A stretch of 64,000 bases of DNA, from positions 64,333,773 through 64,397,772 of the forward strand of contig OX381707.1 in assembly GCA_947462335.1 (NCBI GenBank), given 5' to 3'. Position numbers and translations under genes: made by a program. How positions within the stretch are numbered: position 1 is the stretch's first letter; each line of letters opens with the position of its first letter. The DNA is from Harmothoe impar. Taxonomy: Eukaryota > Annelida > Polychaeta > Phyllodocida > Polynoidae. The notes under the pieces are model-generated. The model ran no database searches and had not been told where the DNA came from. It was given only the letters and a program-made list of their open reading frames with translations. Positions 1 through 11,951 of the stretch are shown here, in pieces.

Positions 1-840
1 TGTATAGGGAACCGCCCACTTATATGTTACCCAGTAATACAAAATAATGTTAAAACATGTGAAGCCAATCTGATTGTAGGTGGCAGACCAGGGAATTGTA
101 ATGTAACCATTGCTGTTAGGAGTAAAACCAAATCAGTGGTATACAGGTCAAGACAACGTCTATCTAGAGTGATCATAGTAGCATATGAGAGTGTACGTTG
201 TGTTATGAGGTGCCCGGGCCAGAGCCCACAAATATTACATATGTCGGGCATCAAAACAATGGTACTGGGTAAATTGTGTTCACTGGAGGCTGATGAGTGG
301 AGGGTGAAAGGTATTGATACAGGCTCAGACAATCTGACCCTGGGTTTCAGGAGCCCCATGAGGCTGCTCGGGATGAATTTCACATGGCCCAAGGAGATAC
401 GCCCCCGAATCTTACAACAGTTAGAGTTGCACCAGAAACTAGTGGTACCAATAGTAGATGTATCTAAATGGGAAAATAATAAGGTAATGGGTAGAAACGT
501 TGCACGTGTAGGTTCCGACGTGATGTGGCATGGGTCTGCTGTAGGGCTGGCAATATTCGCAATCATAATGTGTATAAGCATTGCACTTATGATCAGAGTA
601 TATGTTAACAAGAGATTCATTAGTAAACTGAGGAGACAGGTGATTGCATCGGTGGGTGCCCCAACCCAACAGGATGACTTTCGGTACATAGAGCCCACCA
701 TAAACATAGAAAACAAGCTTGAGCCCACCATACAGGTAGAGGTAGAAATGCAGCCCTTGAACATCACTACTGCAGAGGGGGCAGCCCCCAGAACAGGCCT
801 GTACCCCAGAATCACTTCCAAGCCAATAGATAAGAAGTGA
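1..840 (+). CDS. Envelope-like glycoprotein ORF of an LTR retroelement (3' part)
   Basis: The frame is open from the first base of the window to a TGA at 838-840, so about 279 codons of a longer protein are visible. The visible part is cysteine-rich and has an N-glycosylation sequon near residue 45. One strong hydrophobic segment at about residues 179-201 is followed by basic residues and a cytoplasmic tail of roughly 75 residues. This is the layout of the membrane-proximal part of a class I-type retroelement envelope protein. The ORF is followed by a purine tract and a TG...CA repeat (1816-2312) that fits a 3' LTR, as expected for the last gene of an env-bearing element. I do not recognise the exact family (Ty3/Gypsy errantivirus-like or BEL/Pao are possible). 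The 5' part, gag and pol lie outside the window. The identification rests on topology and position, not on a sequence match. Confidence 0.5.
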   Translation, partial: CIGNRPLICYPVIQNNVKTCEANLIVGGRPGNCNVTIAVRSKTKSVVYRSRQRLSRVIIVAYESVRCVMRCPGQSPQILHMSGIKTMVLGKLCSLEADEWRVKGIDTGSDNLTLGFRSPMRLLGMNFTWPKEIRPRILQQLELHQKLVVPIVDVSKWENNKVMGRNVARVGSDVMWHGSAVGLAIFAIIMCISIALMIRVYVNKRFISKLRRQVIASVGAPTQQDDFRYIEPTINIENKLEPTIQVEVEMQPLNITTAEGAAPRTGLYPRITSKPIDKK

Positions 841-1076
841 GATGTTATGGGGAGGTGTTTGGCTTGAGAGTTACTACTATATAAATGTCACTATAATCGT
901 CCACTGGTGGCTACTAGTTACTTATAAGTGTACATAAATATGCCAAGTTGTTGCTAACTTGTTCAGGAATGGTACCAGCATAAACCACAGATAATCATAA
1001 GTTGCTATGAAAAATTGTGGTCTAGCTCTAAGGCTATCTCATAAGATCATCAGACAGATAAGACAAAAAAGGACAG

Positions 1077-1182
1077 TTAATAATAATAATAATAATAACA
1101 ATAATAACAGTAATAACAATAATAATAATAATAATAATAATGATAATAATAATAATACCTCCGCACAGTACTGATGATAATA

Positions 1183-1256
<74 letters not shown>

Positions 1257-1350
1257 AATACCTACCATAGTAGTAGATAGTTTCTAATCTGGCCACTATA
1301 GTTACTATTCAAAAGGAATAATAGTAATAATAATAATAAAATGATAATAA
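1077..1350. repeat. (TAA/ATA)n microsatellite
   Basis: Long runs of TAA/AAT trinucleotides with short interruptions fill 1077-1265 and continue weakly to about 1350. They lie between the env-like ORF and the 3' LTR. The poly-Ile/Tyr frames here are artefacts of the repeat. Confidence 0.95.
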
Positions 1351-1802
1351 TGATAATAGTAATAACATCTATAGTTACCACAGTGTAATGTAGTCTCAGG
1401 TTCCTGGAGACATGTGCCTGGTGCTGCCCTGGGCCATAACCCCCTGGGTATACGGGTGGTCAGGCTGGAGATGTGTCCTTCTTGGTGTCTGGAGTGGAGA
1501 TGCCTTTGGAGGGCTGAAGGTCTGGTATTTATGGTGGGCCATGCCCAGGTAATGGTTCAGTCAGCTTCTGGTGAGTTAGACAGGCATGAATGCATGTTTC
1601 AGTCAATGTTTGACACCCTCAGTCAGAGACTCTGAGTGGCATCTGACACTTTCACACTTCTCAGTCAGCAGCATTCCCCATGCTCAGTCACACCCCTCAC
1701 TGGGTGGGGGTGGCATCCATAACACTCACACCTCACCTGTTGTTGGCATTTGGCATTCTGACTGCCACATAGGGGGGGGGGTCTGTTTCACATGAGTGAA
1801 AA

Positions 1803-1815
1803 CTAAGGGGGGGAA
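1803..1815 (+). other. Candidate polypurine tract of the 5'-end LTR element
   Basis: A purine run (CTAAGGGGGGGAA) directly precedes a TG dinucleotide that opens the putative 3' LTR. This is the usual place for plus-strand priming. Confidence 0.5.
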
Positions 1816-2312
1816 TGGTTGTAGTGGGTACATTACTAGTGTATATGTTATCAGTAATCATATTCTTTAGAGTCAAGATGATATGGTATAGAATGTGTAG
1901 ATGTTGTCATATTGTTAGGGTGAATGGTATATGCATGGACATGATGTTATAATGTATTAATGTGTAGCTCTGTAGTTGTGAAGGATATAATATGGCACCT
2001 GTTCACATTGTGTAATAACCCACCATGTGCTGCAGGGTGGGATGGGAGGAGGGAAGGGGAAGGGGGGTGGGAACCCAGGGTTACATAACAGAAACTGGAG
2101 GAGTAGTCTAGTGCCTCCTGGGTGGGTGGGGTTTAATGGAAACCAATGGGAAGCTAGGAATTTCATGATTGACAGGCCACTGTTGGAGCCTGTGTGTGTC
2201 TGTATGGATATATGCTGTGGAATGATTAAAGATTGTCAGAGTTCACCTAACCTGTAGTTGGTTTGTTTCATTACTAGTTCAATAAGTTACTTCACCAATA
2301 CCCACCGTTACA
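1816..2312 (+). repeat. Putative 3' LTR (497 bp) of the env-bearing element
   Basis: The segment starts TGGTTGTAG just after a purine tract and ends ACCGTTACA, giving TG...CA borders. It follows the env-like ORF by about 1 kb. The partner 5' LTR is outside the window, so the borders rest on the TG/CA and purine-tract rule only. Confidence 0.45.
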
Positions 2313-2480
2313 ATTGGGCGTGAGGGAGGGGGTTGGATGTGAGGTAAGGATTGGATGTGAGGGAGGGGGTAGGATGTGAGGGAGGGTGTTGGATGTGAGG
2401 GAGAGGTTTGGACAGGAGGGAGGGGGTTGGACATATGATTTGTAAGAGAGGTGTTGGGCGTGAGGAGTTTGAATGAGATA
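2313..2480. repeat. GTGAGGGAGGGGGTTGGAT minisatellite
   Basis: About seven imperfect copies of a G-rich unit of roughly 19-24 bp (GTGAGG(G)AGGGGGTTGGAT) lie immediately after the LTR. No gene is seen here. Confidence 0.8.
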
Positions 2481-4120
2481 ATGAGATGTTGATAGATGGA
2501 ATGGACGTGAGTTTGGTGCCTACATGCAGGGAGCCGGGGGTCTTAGATCCAAAGGGACTGTGGACAGGGGGCCTCTGTTCTGTGGGCCTGTGGCTTGTAG
2601 GCCCAGGGGGGCCTGCATTCCGGATACCATTAGGTAATAGGAGACTATGCATTTTGTGTGTTACAAGGGCACTTCATTTGATTTCAACAGTATTTTATGC
2701 ACGGATAGCCTCCACTTTGATTTCCTAATGTGTAGGCCTATGCTTAAAAAAAATGGTATTTGCGAACTTTGGGTGCAAGAACACCGGTACCCGCCTACCG
2801 GTACCGGCCTACCGGTACGCCCAGCTATAGGACATATAGGCCTAAAAGGGGCCTAGTTGTGGCCTAATAACCCACATCTACTCCTATTAGGGCCATATTT
2901 ACTAGAAATAGGCAAATGTTCTTTAATCCTGAGGAATGTACCTATGAAAATATAATTGAAAATTTTGTTATGATAACCGAGGGTTCGAATGTCAAACACC
3001 TATAGTCTATGGGGCTATTTTGTTCAGCCAAAATCAACCTCCTTCTGTTCAAAGTACTTCTGAAATATTTAATAGTTATTGAATACAATACACCCAAAAC
3101 TAGGCAAAGGCTATTTTAAAATATAAGTCATACCTAAAAAAAATAAACACATATGTGCCTAAGTGTTACAGACGGCCTGCAGATGCCCCCAAAACTAATC
3201 ATAATACATATTTAGATATTGGTTCGGTTTATCTAAAATAACTGGTTCGCTTTATCTCAAAATGTGAGATAAAGCGAACCAAAAAGAGTCTTTTGATTCT
3301 AAATGATTTTCACAGCATATTTTCATTTTAAGCAATTTTTTTATTTAAAAAACACACAAACCTCATTCTAAAACCTTAACATATCAATTACCTATGGGCT
3401 TTCACTAATTTAACTGACTTTTAAAATTTCTGTCCAAAAAAGTCGGAAGCAGCGATTATGCATTTTTTGTCATTGTGGTAACTTTGGGATGTTGTAATGC
3501 ATGTACGAATACACTCAAATATAATGTTTTAGGTTTTTAAAGAAAGCTTATCACTCATAGTTTCAATTTAATGATAGCCAGAAATTATTTATACATTTCC
3601 ATGGTCAGTGCACTGCAAAATGCTCCAACTGGTTCGCTTTATCTATGGTTCGCTTTACCTGAATCGACCCTATCACTGTTCGTACGCAAGCGATGTTTGT
3701 AAACAAACGGCCGCCATCTTGTTTTTCCAGTTTGGGAGTGAAGTTCAAAAAATTGGTAGAGCTATCACCTCGGACTAGCCATTACTACTCACTTTGTGCA
3801 CTTATCCAGTTTTACTGTTGGAGGCACGGGTCTGTTAGCTCCATTTTGGTATCCTGTGGGCACAATCCCTTGCAAACAACACCATTCAAGGGCCAAAAAT
3901 AACAACCATAAACGAGTAGCGACTTCCGATTTTCGCGCATGCGCAGATAGCAATCCCATGCTTTAGTCACATAATGAACAATAACTTGATGTTTTGAGCT
4001 TAACTGTAACTTGGCGAGGCAGAGACTACATGTATCATTTTAATATGGGAGTTATGGGAATGGAAAATTCAGCTCCAGGTCTCACGAATCTGATTGTTTA
4101 TGATGAAATTTGTGGACAGT
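2481..4120. other. Intergenic DNA with a GGTTCGCTTTATCT hairpin
   Basis: No convincing exon is seen. At 3244-3280 there is a perfect 16-bp inverted repeat with a 5-nt loop. The same GGTTCGCTTTATCT motif recurs at about 3224, 3631 and 3645. CCGGTACC-type short repeats lie at 2783-2820. Confidence 0.5.
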
Positions 4121-4710
4121 CGAGGGAAAAGGGTCCTCCAAGCTAAAAACTCAATAATAAAATTGATGTCATCAGCTTTCCAGTGATATCTTTTATTATC
4201 ATGTACCATTTTTAGTTTTTGAGTACTGGCTCTCTGAATATGTGTGGCTACTGTCCAATCTTAAATGCTAATAAGCTCTATCTTACTTTGTTTAAGAGAT
4301 ATTCCTATCTAATTAGCATAATTATGTTAATTACCAAATATACAAACTTTTTCAAACATTTTGTCATAGTTTTTGATCTAAAATTCGTATTTACATTTTG
4401 TTTTCAGCATAGAAATCGTTGTGGAGCCTTCTATGAATTAAATTTTTCAATTTTTCAATTTAGAATGAAAATCATGTTTCCATGGCAACCAACATGTGCA
4501 AAAACACCAAATTACGCCCAAAAACGTTCTTTTCCCTTCCAAATATGGAATGTTTTCATCAAAGATAGAATCTTCTAATGTGGCCTATCATATTCTACAT
4601 AAAAAAGTAGTATAGATAAGTTTTTACTATATTTTGATCCTTTTGGGCTATATAGGGCCTCCTGGTGGCCAAAGTTGGTACTAAAAATCCCGCACGGACG
4701 TCCCTTTTCC
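4120..4710 (+). repeat. Dispersed repeat, copy 1 (inverted copy at 11325-11900)
   Basis: Several blocks (CATGTTTCCATGGCAAC, the stretch around AACGTTCTTTTC, and the terminal CCCGCACGGAC) reappear in inverted order and orientation at 11325-11900. This marks an interspersed element of about 590 bp. The short ORF at 4219-4578 lies in it and has no recognisable product. Confidence 0.65.
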
Positions 4711-4988
4711 CTTGTTGATCCACATTTGTCAAATATTGGAAGCTGAGCAGTAGAATCTAATGCAAGTTTATAGTATATACTACGTTATAAAGATCAATGG
4801 ACAATGGTGGTTTAAAAAAAGAATTGTCACACCATTTTCATGCTTTTGTGGGACTGCTGAACCTTTATACACGTGTAGGGGTCGGATTCCCTGGTGGAGA
4901 GCCCGAAGGGGTGAAACACCTGGGTAATCCTCCCCCTCTGTACCATACCGATCCAGTAACCTGAGACACGGTCTATCTGATAGGACAA

Positions 4989-5060
4989 GGGGATGTAGCT
5001 CAGTGGTAGAGCAATCGCTTGGCAAGCGGAAGGCCCCAGGTTCGAGTCCCGGTGTCTCTG
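4989..5060 (+). tRNA. tRNA-Ala(GGC)-like gene or tRNA-derived SINE head
   Basis: The 72 nt fold as a tRNA. The A box is TAGCTCAGTGG and the B box is GGTTCGAGTCC. The anticodon loop TTGGCAA gives GGC. The acceptor stem pairs at all seven positions but uses several G-U pairs, including G3-U70, the alanine identity pair. The T stem has one A-C mismatch and 27/43 is A-A. A T4 Pol III terminator follows at 5070-5073. GGC is an unusual anticodon for a eukaryotic tRNA-Ala, so a decayed copy or SINE head is as likely as a working gene. Confidence 0.55.
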
Positions 5061-5738
5061 AAAACATCATTTTCGGAGAAACCATGTCCCTCACACACGT
5101 ATAACTTCCACATTTACAACCCTCGGGCGTGTAGACTGTATCAAATATGGACAGACCCGTGTCTATATGTCAAATATTTTACCTCCCCCCCCTCAAGGGG
5201 TCCAAATTTGTTGCGCCCCCCCCCCTGTTGATAAAAATGATCACTCCCTTATAACCTTATAAAATGTTCTATAACGTTTTCTGTTTATTGGGTTCTCCCT
5301 ATATTACCTTTGATTAGTGCACCTTGGCATCAGATGACTACCAGGAAGGACCATTACATTGGCAGAATGGCTTGGATGGTTACTATTGCATGCCTGTTTA
5401 ATGGGTTATTAAGGTAGTCCCAAGTATACTGGACCTCTTAATTTCCGGTTGTGTCTCTCTGAGGTGGTACTTCATGCTGTTGACAACAGTGTACTGGCAA
5501 TGGAATGCACTGATAACTTCCTTAAAGGGACTGATACTCATTAAGTCCTATGTATAGCCTGGGTCAGGGATAGATAAGACATTGCGTTATGTAGCCATCT
5601 GACCGTGTACCCCCTCCCCCTACTGCACTTTAATACTGATCTATGATTCTCATATGGAAACATTGAGAACATGTCTTGAACGTTATCATTGGTATAACAC
5701 CATTGGCTCTTGGCCCATGGCCATTGCACAGTTAGGAC
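5061..5738. other. Gap with no recognised gene
   Basis: AT-rich sequence with C-tracts at 5183-5225. I see no exon, hairpin or terminal repeat that can be supported. Confidence 0.5.
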
Positions 5739-6053
5739 TGGGGGCTGATTCATAACGACTGCCGAAAAAGTAAACTGCTGACAAATTTCGGGTTTGACTA
5801 TGAACATTCGGCAAATCGTCAAAATAAATTAACAATATGCAATTGTCAGAATTGTTAAGTTAACAGGTTGGCCGATATTGACTACAATACAATACAATGA
5901 TTTGAAGAGTATTTGTGCAATACCAAACGAATTGACTTTTTGACCATATGATATCCATTCATTTCCTGCTCTCGTCAAGTTGATTTCTCATTATCGGCAA
6001 CATAATATATTTGACGCCCAACAGATACGGCAGTCATTCTGAATCAGCCCCCA
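5739..6053. mobile_element. MITE with TGGGGGCTGATTCA termini
   Basis: TGGGGGCTGATTC at 5739 is matched by GAATCAGCCCCCA ending at 6053, and an inner CGACTGCCG/CGGCAGTC pair extends the inverted repeat. The element is 315 bp and non-coding. I cannot define a target duplication. Confidence 0.75.
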
Positions 6054-6236
6054 GGTATTACATCACTGCATGTATCCAAATCAATATTCAATGATCTTGC
6101 ATTTATATGGACATCCCAGTAAACCAAAAAAAAAGGCCGTTTAATACACAACGTTATATAACGTTTCTCTATGGGTCCTTATTACGGCAAAACGATATAT
6201 CGCCGTGAAATAACAGTCAAAAAAATGTTCTTACAA

Positions 6237-6330
6237 AGATAAATAAACTCGCCTGGCGGACAACTGACTGAAGTTTTTTTTTTCTCTTAAAACTAGTCAT
6301 TTGTCCGTAAGGCGAGTCTATTTATCTTAT
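6237..6330. mobile_element. Small palindromic element (AAGATAAATAAACTCGCCT arms)
   Basis: AAGATAAATAAACTCGCC on the left is mirrored by GGCGAGTCTATTTATCTT on the right, with a further GGACAA/TTGTCC pair inside. The result is a 94-bp near-complete hairpin. A related GACTCGC hairpin occurs in the TIRs of the giant element. Confidence 0.6.
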
Positions 6331-6792
6331 TTTCTCGAAATGAGAAAATTGTTTTGGGCTGTGAACGTTTTTCTGTTAGTTAGGATAGGCCTAGTACAAA
6401 AAGACCACACAGTGCCTTCAATTTGAGAAACATTTGGCGGCTCCCCTACTGTAAGGATGAGTGCTAAAAGGGTAACAAATTAAGTGTGTTATTCAGCAAT
6501 GTGGAATCGTACCTCGACCCTCCTCAGCAATTAGGCAAAAACACTTTATTAAGAGGTCTACAAGCCTCTTCTGATTTTTGGTCTACATCATTTTGGATTT
6601 AGTAATTCTAACAGCTACGATAATTGCAAGACATTGTATCAAAAAGGGAAACTTCCTTCCATAATTAAAAGGCTTTAAGCAATGTGATACTTAACACCTC
6701 TCTAAAACCAATTGTGCTGCGAAGCTGTTTTTATAGAGCCATCACACGCTGGAATCAATTGAAACCTTATTATACCACTATAGAGAGCCTGC

Positions 6793-7706
6793 ACTGTAAA
6801 AAAAATTCCGTTAAAATAACGGAGATTCACTGGCACCACTGGGTGCCGGACTTTCACCGTTATTTTTACGGTCACCGTTTTTTCCTAAGTCACCGTTATT
6901 TTTACGGAACTGTCACCGCTATTTTTAAACAAGAAATCTCCGTTATAAAATTTTTTTAACAGTGATTCTCAGTACCGTTAAAAAAACGGTGATTCACTGG
7001 CACCACTGGGTGCCGGATTTTCACCGTTATTTTCACGGTCACCGTTTTTCCCAAAGTCACCGTCATTTCTACGGAACTGTGAATCACCGTTATTTTAACA
7101 GAATACAAAACATCACTGTATTCTGATTCAGTGCCTAAACAATAATTGTAATGGTATTTTGTGTAATGTAACTGATTTGTCCCAGTGTTATTCAGTTCAT
7201 TTATCCCCCTATACCTAACTCCATGCTCAATATGGTTCCAAACCCAATTTGGTACCAATCAGCAATATCATCTTAGTGTCAAGACTTCAGACCTAATCAT
7301 TAGGAATTAGTCTATGAAAGCCTTATAGAATGCTTCATGACACTTTGTATTACCAGTCCATGAGCAGAAGTCACTCTAGGATGGCTACAGAGCAAACCTT
7401 ACAGCTCTATCTGTATATATATTTCTCATCACCACAAAAATGGTGTTCCTAGCATCTAGGAAAATCTCTTCATGAACCAAACTGCCACCTGGTGTGATAA
7501 AACTGAAATCAATTAAACGTAGCTTCACCGTAAAATAAACAGTGTTTCACTGTAAAAATAAACGGTGTTTCACTGTACTGGATTACGGATATTCAAAGTA
7601 AAATTGATTGATTTTACATTGCCTCACCGTAATCATATGTTATGATGAATCACCGTAAAATTTTACACTGATTCTCCGTATATTCAATGGAATATTTTTA
7701 CAGTGT
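6793..7706. mobile_element. CACTGTAAAAAA-type element with CACCGTTATTTTTACGG subrepeats
   Basis: CACTGTAAAAAAAATTCCG at 6793-6813 opposes GGAATATTTTTACAGTG at 7690-7706. The interior repeats GATTCACTGGCACCACTGGG twice (about 6824 and 6990), with phrases of the type CACCGTTATTTTTACGG between. Two other elements in the window have the same ends (10304 and 55108). Confidence 0.7.
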
Positions 7707-10187
7707 ATTGTAATCTGGCCACACGTACCTCATCTTATCTCATCTCATCATTTGAATCTGTTCAATAATCAAGAAATATAAATTTGTCTGTTCAAATTCT
7801 TTTATTAGCAACTTGTACGCCATATACAACGTTTATGCATGATAACCTGTTAATCTAGTCTGATGAAAGGGGACCTAGCGGAAGCAAGGCAATGCGCCTA
7901 AGCTAGGTTGATGCATCTACTTTTGTATTTGTTATCTTTTACCCAATAAAACACTTTAGAAAAAAAAGTAATATTCTTTATATCACAATTCAAGGTAATA
8001 ATACATTTTCATTCACAATTGGACAGACAGGATAAAAAGAAGTTGACAATTTGTCAGTCTGCTTCCATTTTCTCCATCAAATTGAATCTTCCCCATTGTG
8101 ATCTTTAATGGATGCCAATTAAGACGACGCAAAAAGTAGATCTTGATGTCAGGTAGGCTAAGAAGGACGCATCTTGATTTTACCCTATCATTGTGTGGCA
8201 CGAGAAGGCATCCATTAATGTAATCAGAGTTAGGAACGATACAGGAATTGAATTTATAGCCTAAGATATAATTTTTCACATGGATAGGAAATTTCGTTGT
8301 AATTACTGTATTTGTCCTCATAGAAAATGACTACCCTTTTGTGAGTTGCCTCCACATATTCATTGCATTTAATTCAACGTTCATGTTTTGGCAGATGTAA
8401 TTGCAATTTCAGCGTATTTGACTAAATGAATGAGGCTCTCCGCATTCACTGTCTATGAATGTCGAATCCTCCATGGATTCTGACATAAACCAAAAGATAA
8501 TTTATTTTTTATATCATGTATGACTTTTAAGCGTACACATAGATGCAAACAAATAACATTAAGTACCACTGTCCTAAATTATGGGAGACTCCATTATTGA
8601 TATCCCACTGCCTATAATGAGATGTCACATGCCATCTTGGTTGTACAAATGTATATGATAACATCAAACATATTACTTTGAATTGTACTGTGTTTAGAAA
8701 AACCATCTAATGAAATAAGCACTTTATAAACTCAAAATGTGTTCTAAGGGTTAGAAGTATCCTATAGCTTGTCAGATATGCGATAGGGATGTCACACAGT
8801 TTTTCTTTTACACTGATGATCTATAGGGTTAAGAGGTTAATCAGTAGTGGCTATCCCTTGCAGGTGTTTCACAAGGGCTGTAATAGCTCAATTTTCATGA
8901 AAGTATTCTAAGCTTCCACTACTCATATATCTTGGTTACAACCATTCTATCGCCATACTGGTCGTAAGTATAATGATCAGTCGTGAGTGGAGTGTAAAGC
9001 GTTTCACAAGAAGTTACCAGTGCATTCTACAATTGACACTGCCACTGGTAAGGCAGTTACAAGGAGACATAAAATGTCTAAAATGATTCCAAAGCTCTAA
9101 ACAAAGAGACCTTGTACCATCCATATGTTATTCATGTTCTTTTCTCCAAAAATTCATATTTTCACATTTCTCTTCGGTCACATGAAGAGGACGTCATATA
9201 TAGTTTGTGTTTCTTTTTACTTTCTGCTATCTCTAATGAGGTTTGATAATGCTGTAATGTATCGACTCATGATCATTATCCTCATCATAAAGGACACCCT
9301 GTTGCATCCATCCTTTTGAAACACTTTATATTTTCCTAACATTGCATTCCAAGAGGCTTTTGACAGGCGATTTCTATCGGTCAGCACAGGACCACAGCGA
9401 AGACCTTTTTAAAAGTATACAGACACATTTTTATATATTTCGGATGGGTATCCCATATTCTGAAAGTTTCCATTAGAGAAAAGAGCGGGAAGGGCACCAA
9501 GAAAAGAGATATGCCCTCGATATTGATGCCGATATTGAAGACGTATAAGCAAATGATGGAGACTGTTTAGTGTTTATCAGCACAGGCAGGCCGCGATTAC
9601 ACTACACCTCTCCATGTTTCCAAGAGGGGGTATGTATGCATCTCTTCCTGCATCCCAACGCTCCACATGAAAGGATTGCAAAGTTTCTCACATGAAAGGA
9701 TTGCAAAGTTTCTGCTCGGAAAAACAGATGGCACAGAGACACGTCCCTATTCCTAAGTGAGTAACAGCAAAGAAGATATATGTGTGTGCAGACCTTTTAA
9801 CTCTACTGTGTCCCATTACGATGTTGGCTTCAAGTTTTAGTTAGCAGAGTGAATTTTTCATGTGTATCCCAGGTGAGCCTGGTTGCTATGAAAAACATCC
9901 TAAAATGTTATTTCACCCTATAGTCCCAATGGTTCCTGGACCGTCCACGCAGTGGACGGTTACATAACCTGACCACAGCTCCCCATCAGCTGGTGGGGGC
10001 TGGTGGGGGCAGGAGGAGGCTGGAGGAACCATAACACCATATGTGGGTGGTGGGGCTCTTAAGCCCTGAGTGAAAAGAGAGGGCCTAACTTAAAAACTTA
10101 AGACATTTTGCAATAATTATATTTCAACTTTAGGTATATTTATGCACATTAAACTAAATTATCCAAATTATGATGTATGATTTTTTT
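7707..10187. other. Intergenic DNA, no recognised gene
   Basis: AT-rich, mostly unique sequence. A minus-strand frame at 8013-8321 (102 aa) has no recognisable domain and no clear splice borders. At about 9665-9712 a unit of roughly 26 bp (CACATGAAAGGATTGCAAAG core) is tandemly duplicated. A GCTGGTGGGGGC repeat lies at about 9981-10010. Confidence 0.5.
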
Positions 10188-10303
10188 AAAGTAGTCCAGG
10201 TGCCAAAGTCCCTTTTTCTCCTAACCACCCATTATCCTGTATTTGATTGATTCCATAGATGCATATAACACCATAGTTATTAAAAGTGATATAGGATATA
10301 TAC

Positions 10304-11108
10304 ACTGTAAAAAATGTGTGTTGCAGGAACATGGATAAAGAGTAACACACCTATATTTTTAACACACTTGAGCGTGAACACACTTTTCTCAACACACTTA
10401 CACACTTTTTTGTCAAATGTGTGTAAGTAATAAAAGTGAGTCCAATCTACACACATTTTTATTGACACCAGATGGCACCACAAGCATTGTTTTAGAAATT
10501 TCAGTCACACTTCAAGATTGTAAATGCACTTTTGATCATGGTTAATGATTTGATATCAAATTTTAAACATATAATGAAGTGTAACTTCAATGGCTGCACG
10601 AGGCTAAGAAGTTAGAATCCCTTTGAAGACTGAATATCCTGTCCTAGGGAGGTCTAAAGAATGTGGAAGGAATAGTACACCTTTCCTGTGCGTTCAGCTA
10701 TAATATAAGTCAATGTGTAATTAAAACCTGCTTAAGGTCATTCCGTACAGGGCTTTGCTATGTAGGATGGCTGCCACAATTAGCCACCATTGCACTGGTG
10801 ACTATACATGCTGTGGTTGGTGAAATTTTGCCTGTCGGTACACTAGTGGTGCTCCGCTAGCAGCTGGTGCCAGGCAATGTTGAATAACACGCTTAATATA
10901 TCTAAACACTTTATAAAGCAACACACATATATCACTTACACACTTTCTCTTACACACTTTACATTTTACACACTTTTTATCGGAACACACTTTTAAGATT
11001 AACACACTTTTGACAAAAGTGTGTAGTGTGTTAAAAAAAAGGGTGTGTAAAATAAGTATACAAAAAAGTGTGTTACAAAAGTGTGTTAAGTTAACACACA
11101 TTTTTTAG
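10304..11108. mobile_element. CACTGTAAAAAATGTGTGTT element with TGTGTTAACACAC subrepeats
   Basis: CACTGTAAAAAATGTGTGTT at the left opposes AACACACATTTTTTAGAGTG at about 11089-11108. The interior is rich in ACACACTTTT-type phrases. The flank TATAGGATATATA is present on both sides and only once at the matching place in the right foldback arm, so this is an insertion into the arm. The frames at 10280-10483 and 10802-11101 are repeat artefacts. Confidence 0.7.
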
Positions 11109-11324
11109 AGTGTATAGGATATATAGTCTGACCACATAGTCCAGGTGCCAAAGTCCTTATGTAGCCTAACCACAATGTATTCTATTAATCCTGGAACAGC
11201 CCAGAGATTGTAGTTTTATAGGTTTAGGCCAAATTTTGAATAAAATATAAAGAGTAGTCCAGGTGTCAAAGTCCCTTTTCTAGCCTCACCTCCACATATT
11301 TGTGAGCAGCCAAGCAGAAAGGAT

Positions 11325-11900
11325 AGTCCGTGCGGGATTAGTTCCGATTTTTGCCACCAGGGGGGCGCCACTATGGCCTTAAATGAAAGAAAAAGAGCAA
11401 AAATTGCTCTAGGGTACTTTTTTCTGTTGAAAAAAATGGGAATATACAAAACATTCCATTTCTGGTGAAAAGCCCCTATATTTGGAATGTGAAAAGAACG
11501 TTTTAAGGCCAAAATGGGTGTCGTTGTTGATATATGTTGCCATGGAAACATGATTTTCATTCCAAATAGAAAAATTAAAGATACCCCTTGACAGAATGAT
11601 TCATGGGGGTTACTATGGTCAAAACAGAATATAATTACCATTCCTAGGTCAAATTTTATGATGAAAAGAATGAAAATGTATGATATATTTCTCATTATCA
11701 TCATTATGCTAATTAGATAGGGATATCTGGGAAAATATGAGAGTTAGAGGTTATTGGGCTTTTTGATAGGGCAATGCCCTCACATATTCATGAAGCTATT
11801 CCTCAAACACTAGAATTGATATCTTCAAGTGTAATATATCACTGGAAAGCTCATGACATCAATTTTAAAGTTGACTTTTTCCTTGGAGTATCCTTTTCGC
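11325..11900 (-). repeat. Dispersed repeat, copy 2 (inverted relative to 4120-4710)
   Basis: It begins with GTCCGTGCGGGA, the complement of the end of copy 1, and carries the same TTGCCATGGAAACATG block. It is absent from the corresponding place in the right foldback arm, so it is an insertion. The 162-aa minus frame (11216-11704) reads through it and is not taken as a gene. Confidence 0.6.
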
Positions 11901-11951
11901 TTGCCTCTACACATTTTATCAAATCTTCAGCTGCACATAACACCATAGTTA

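Noticed and set aside
1039..1296. Poly-Tyr and poly-Ile frames
   Set aside because: Translation of a TAA/AAT microsatellite.
8013..8321. 102-aa minus-strand frame
   Set aside because: No domain, no repeat match and no splice or start context. Could be chance in AT-rich DNA.
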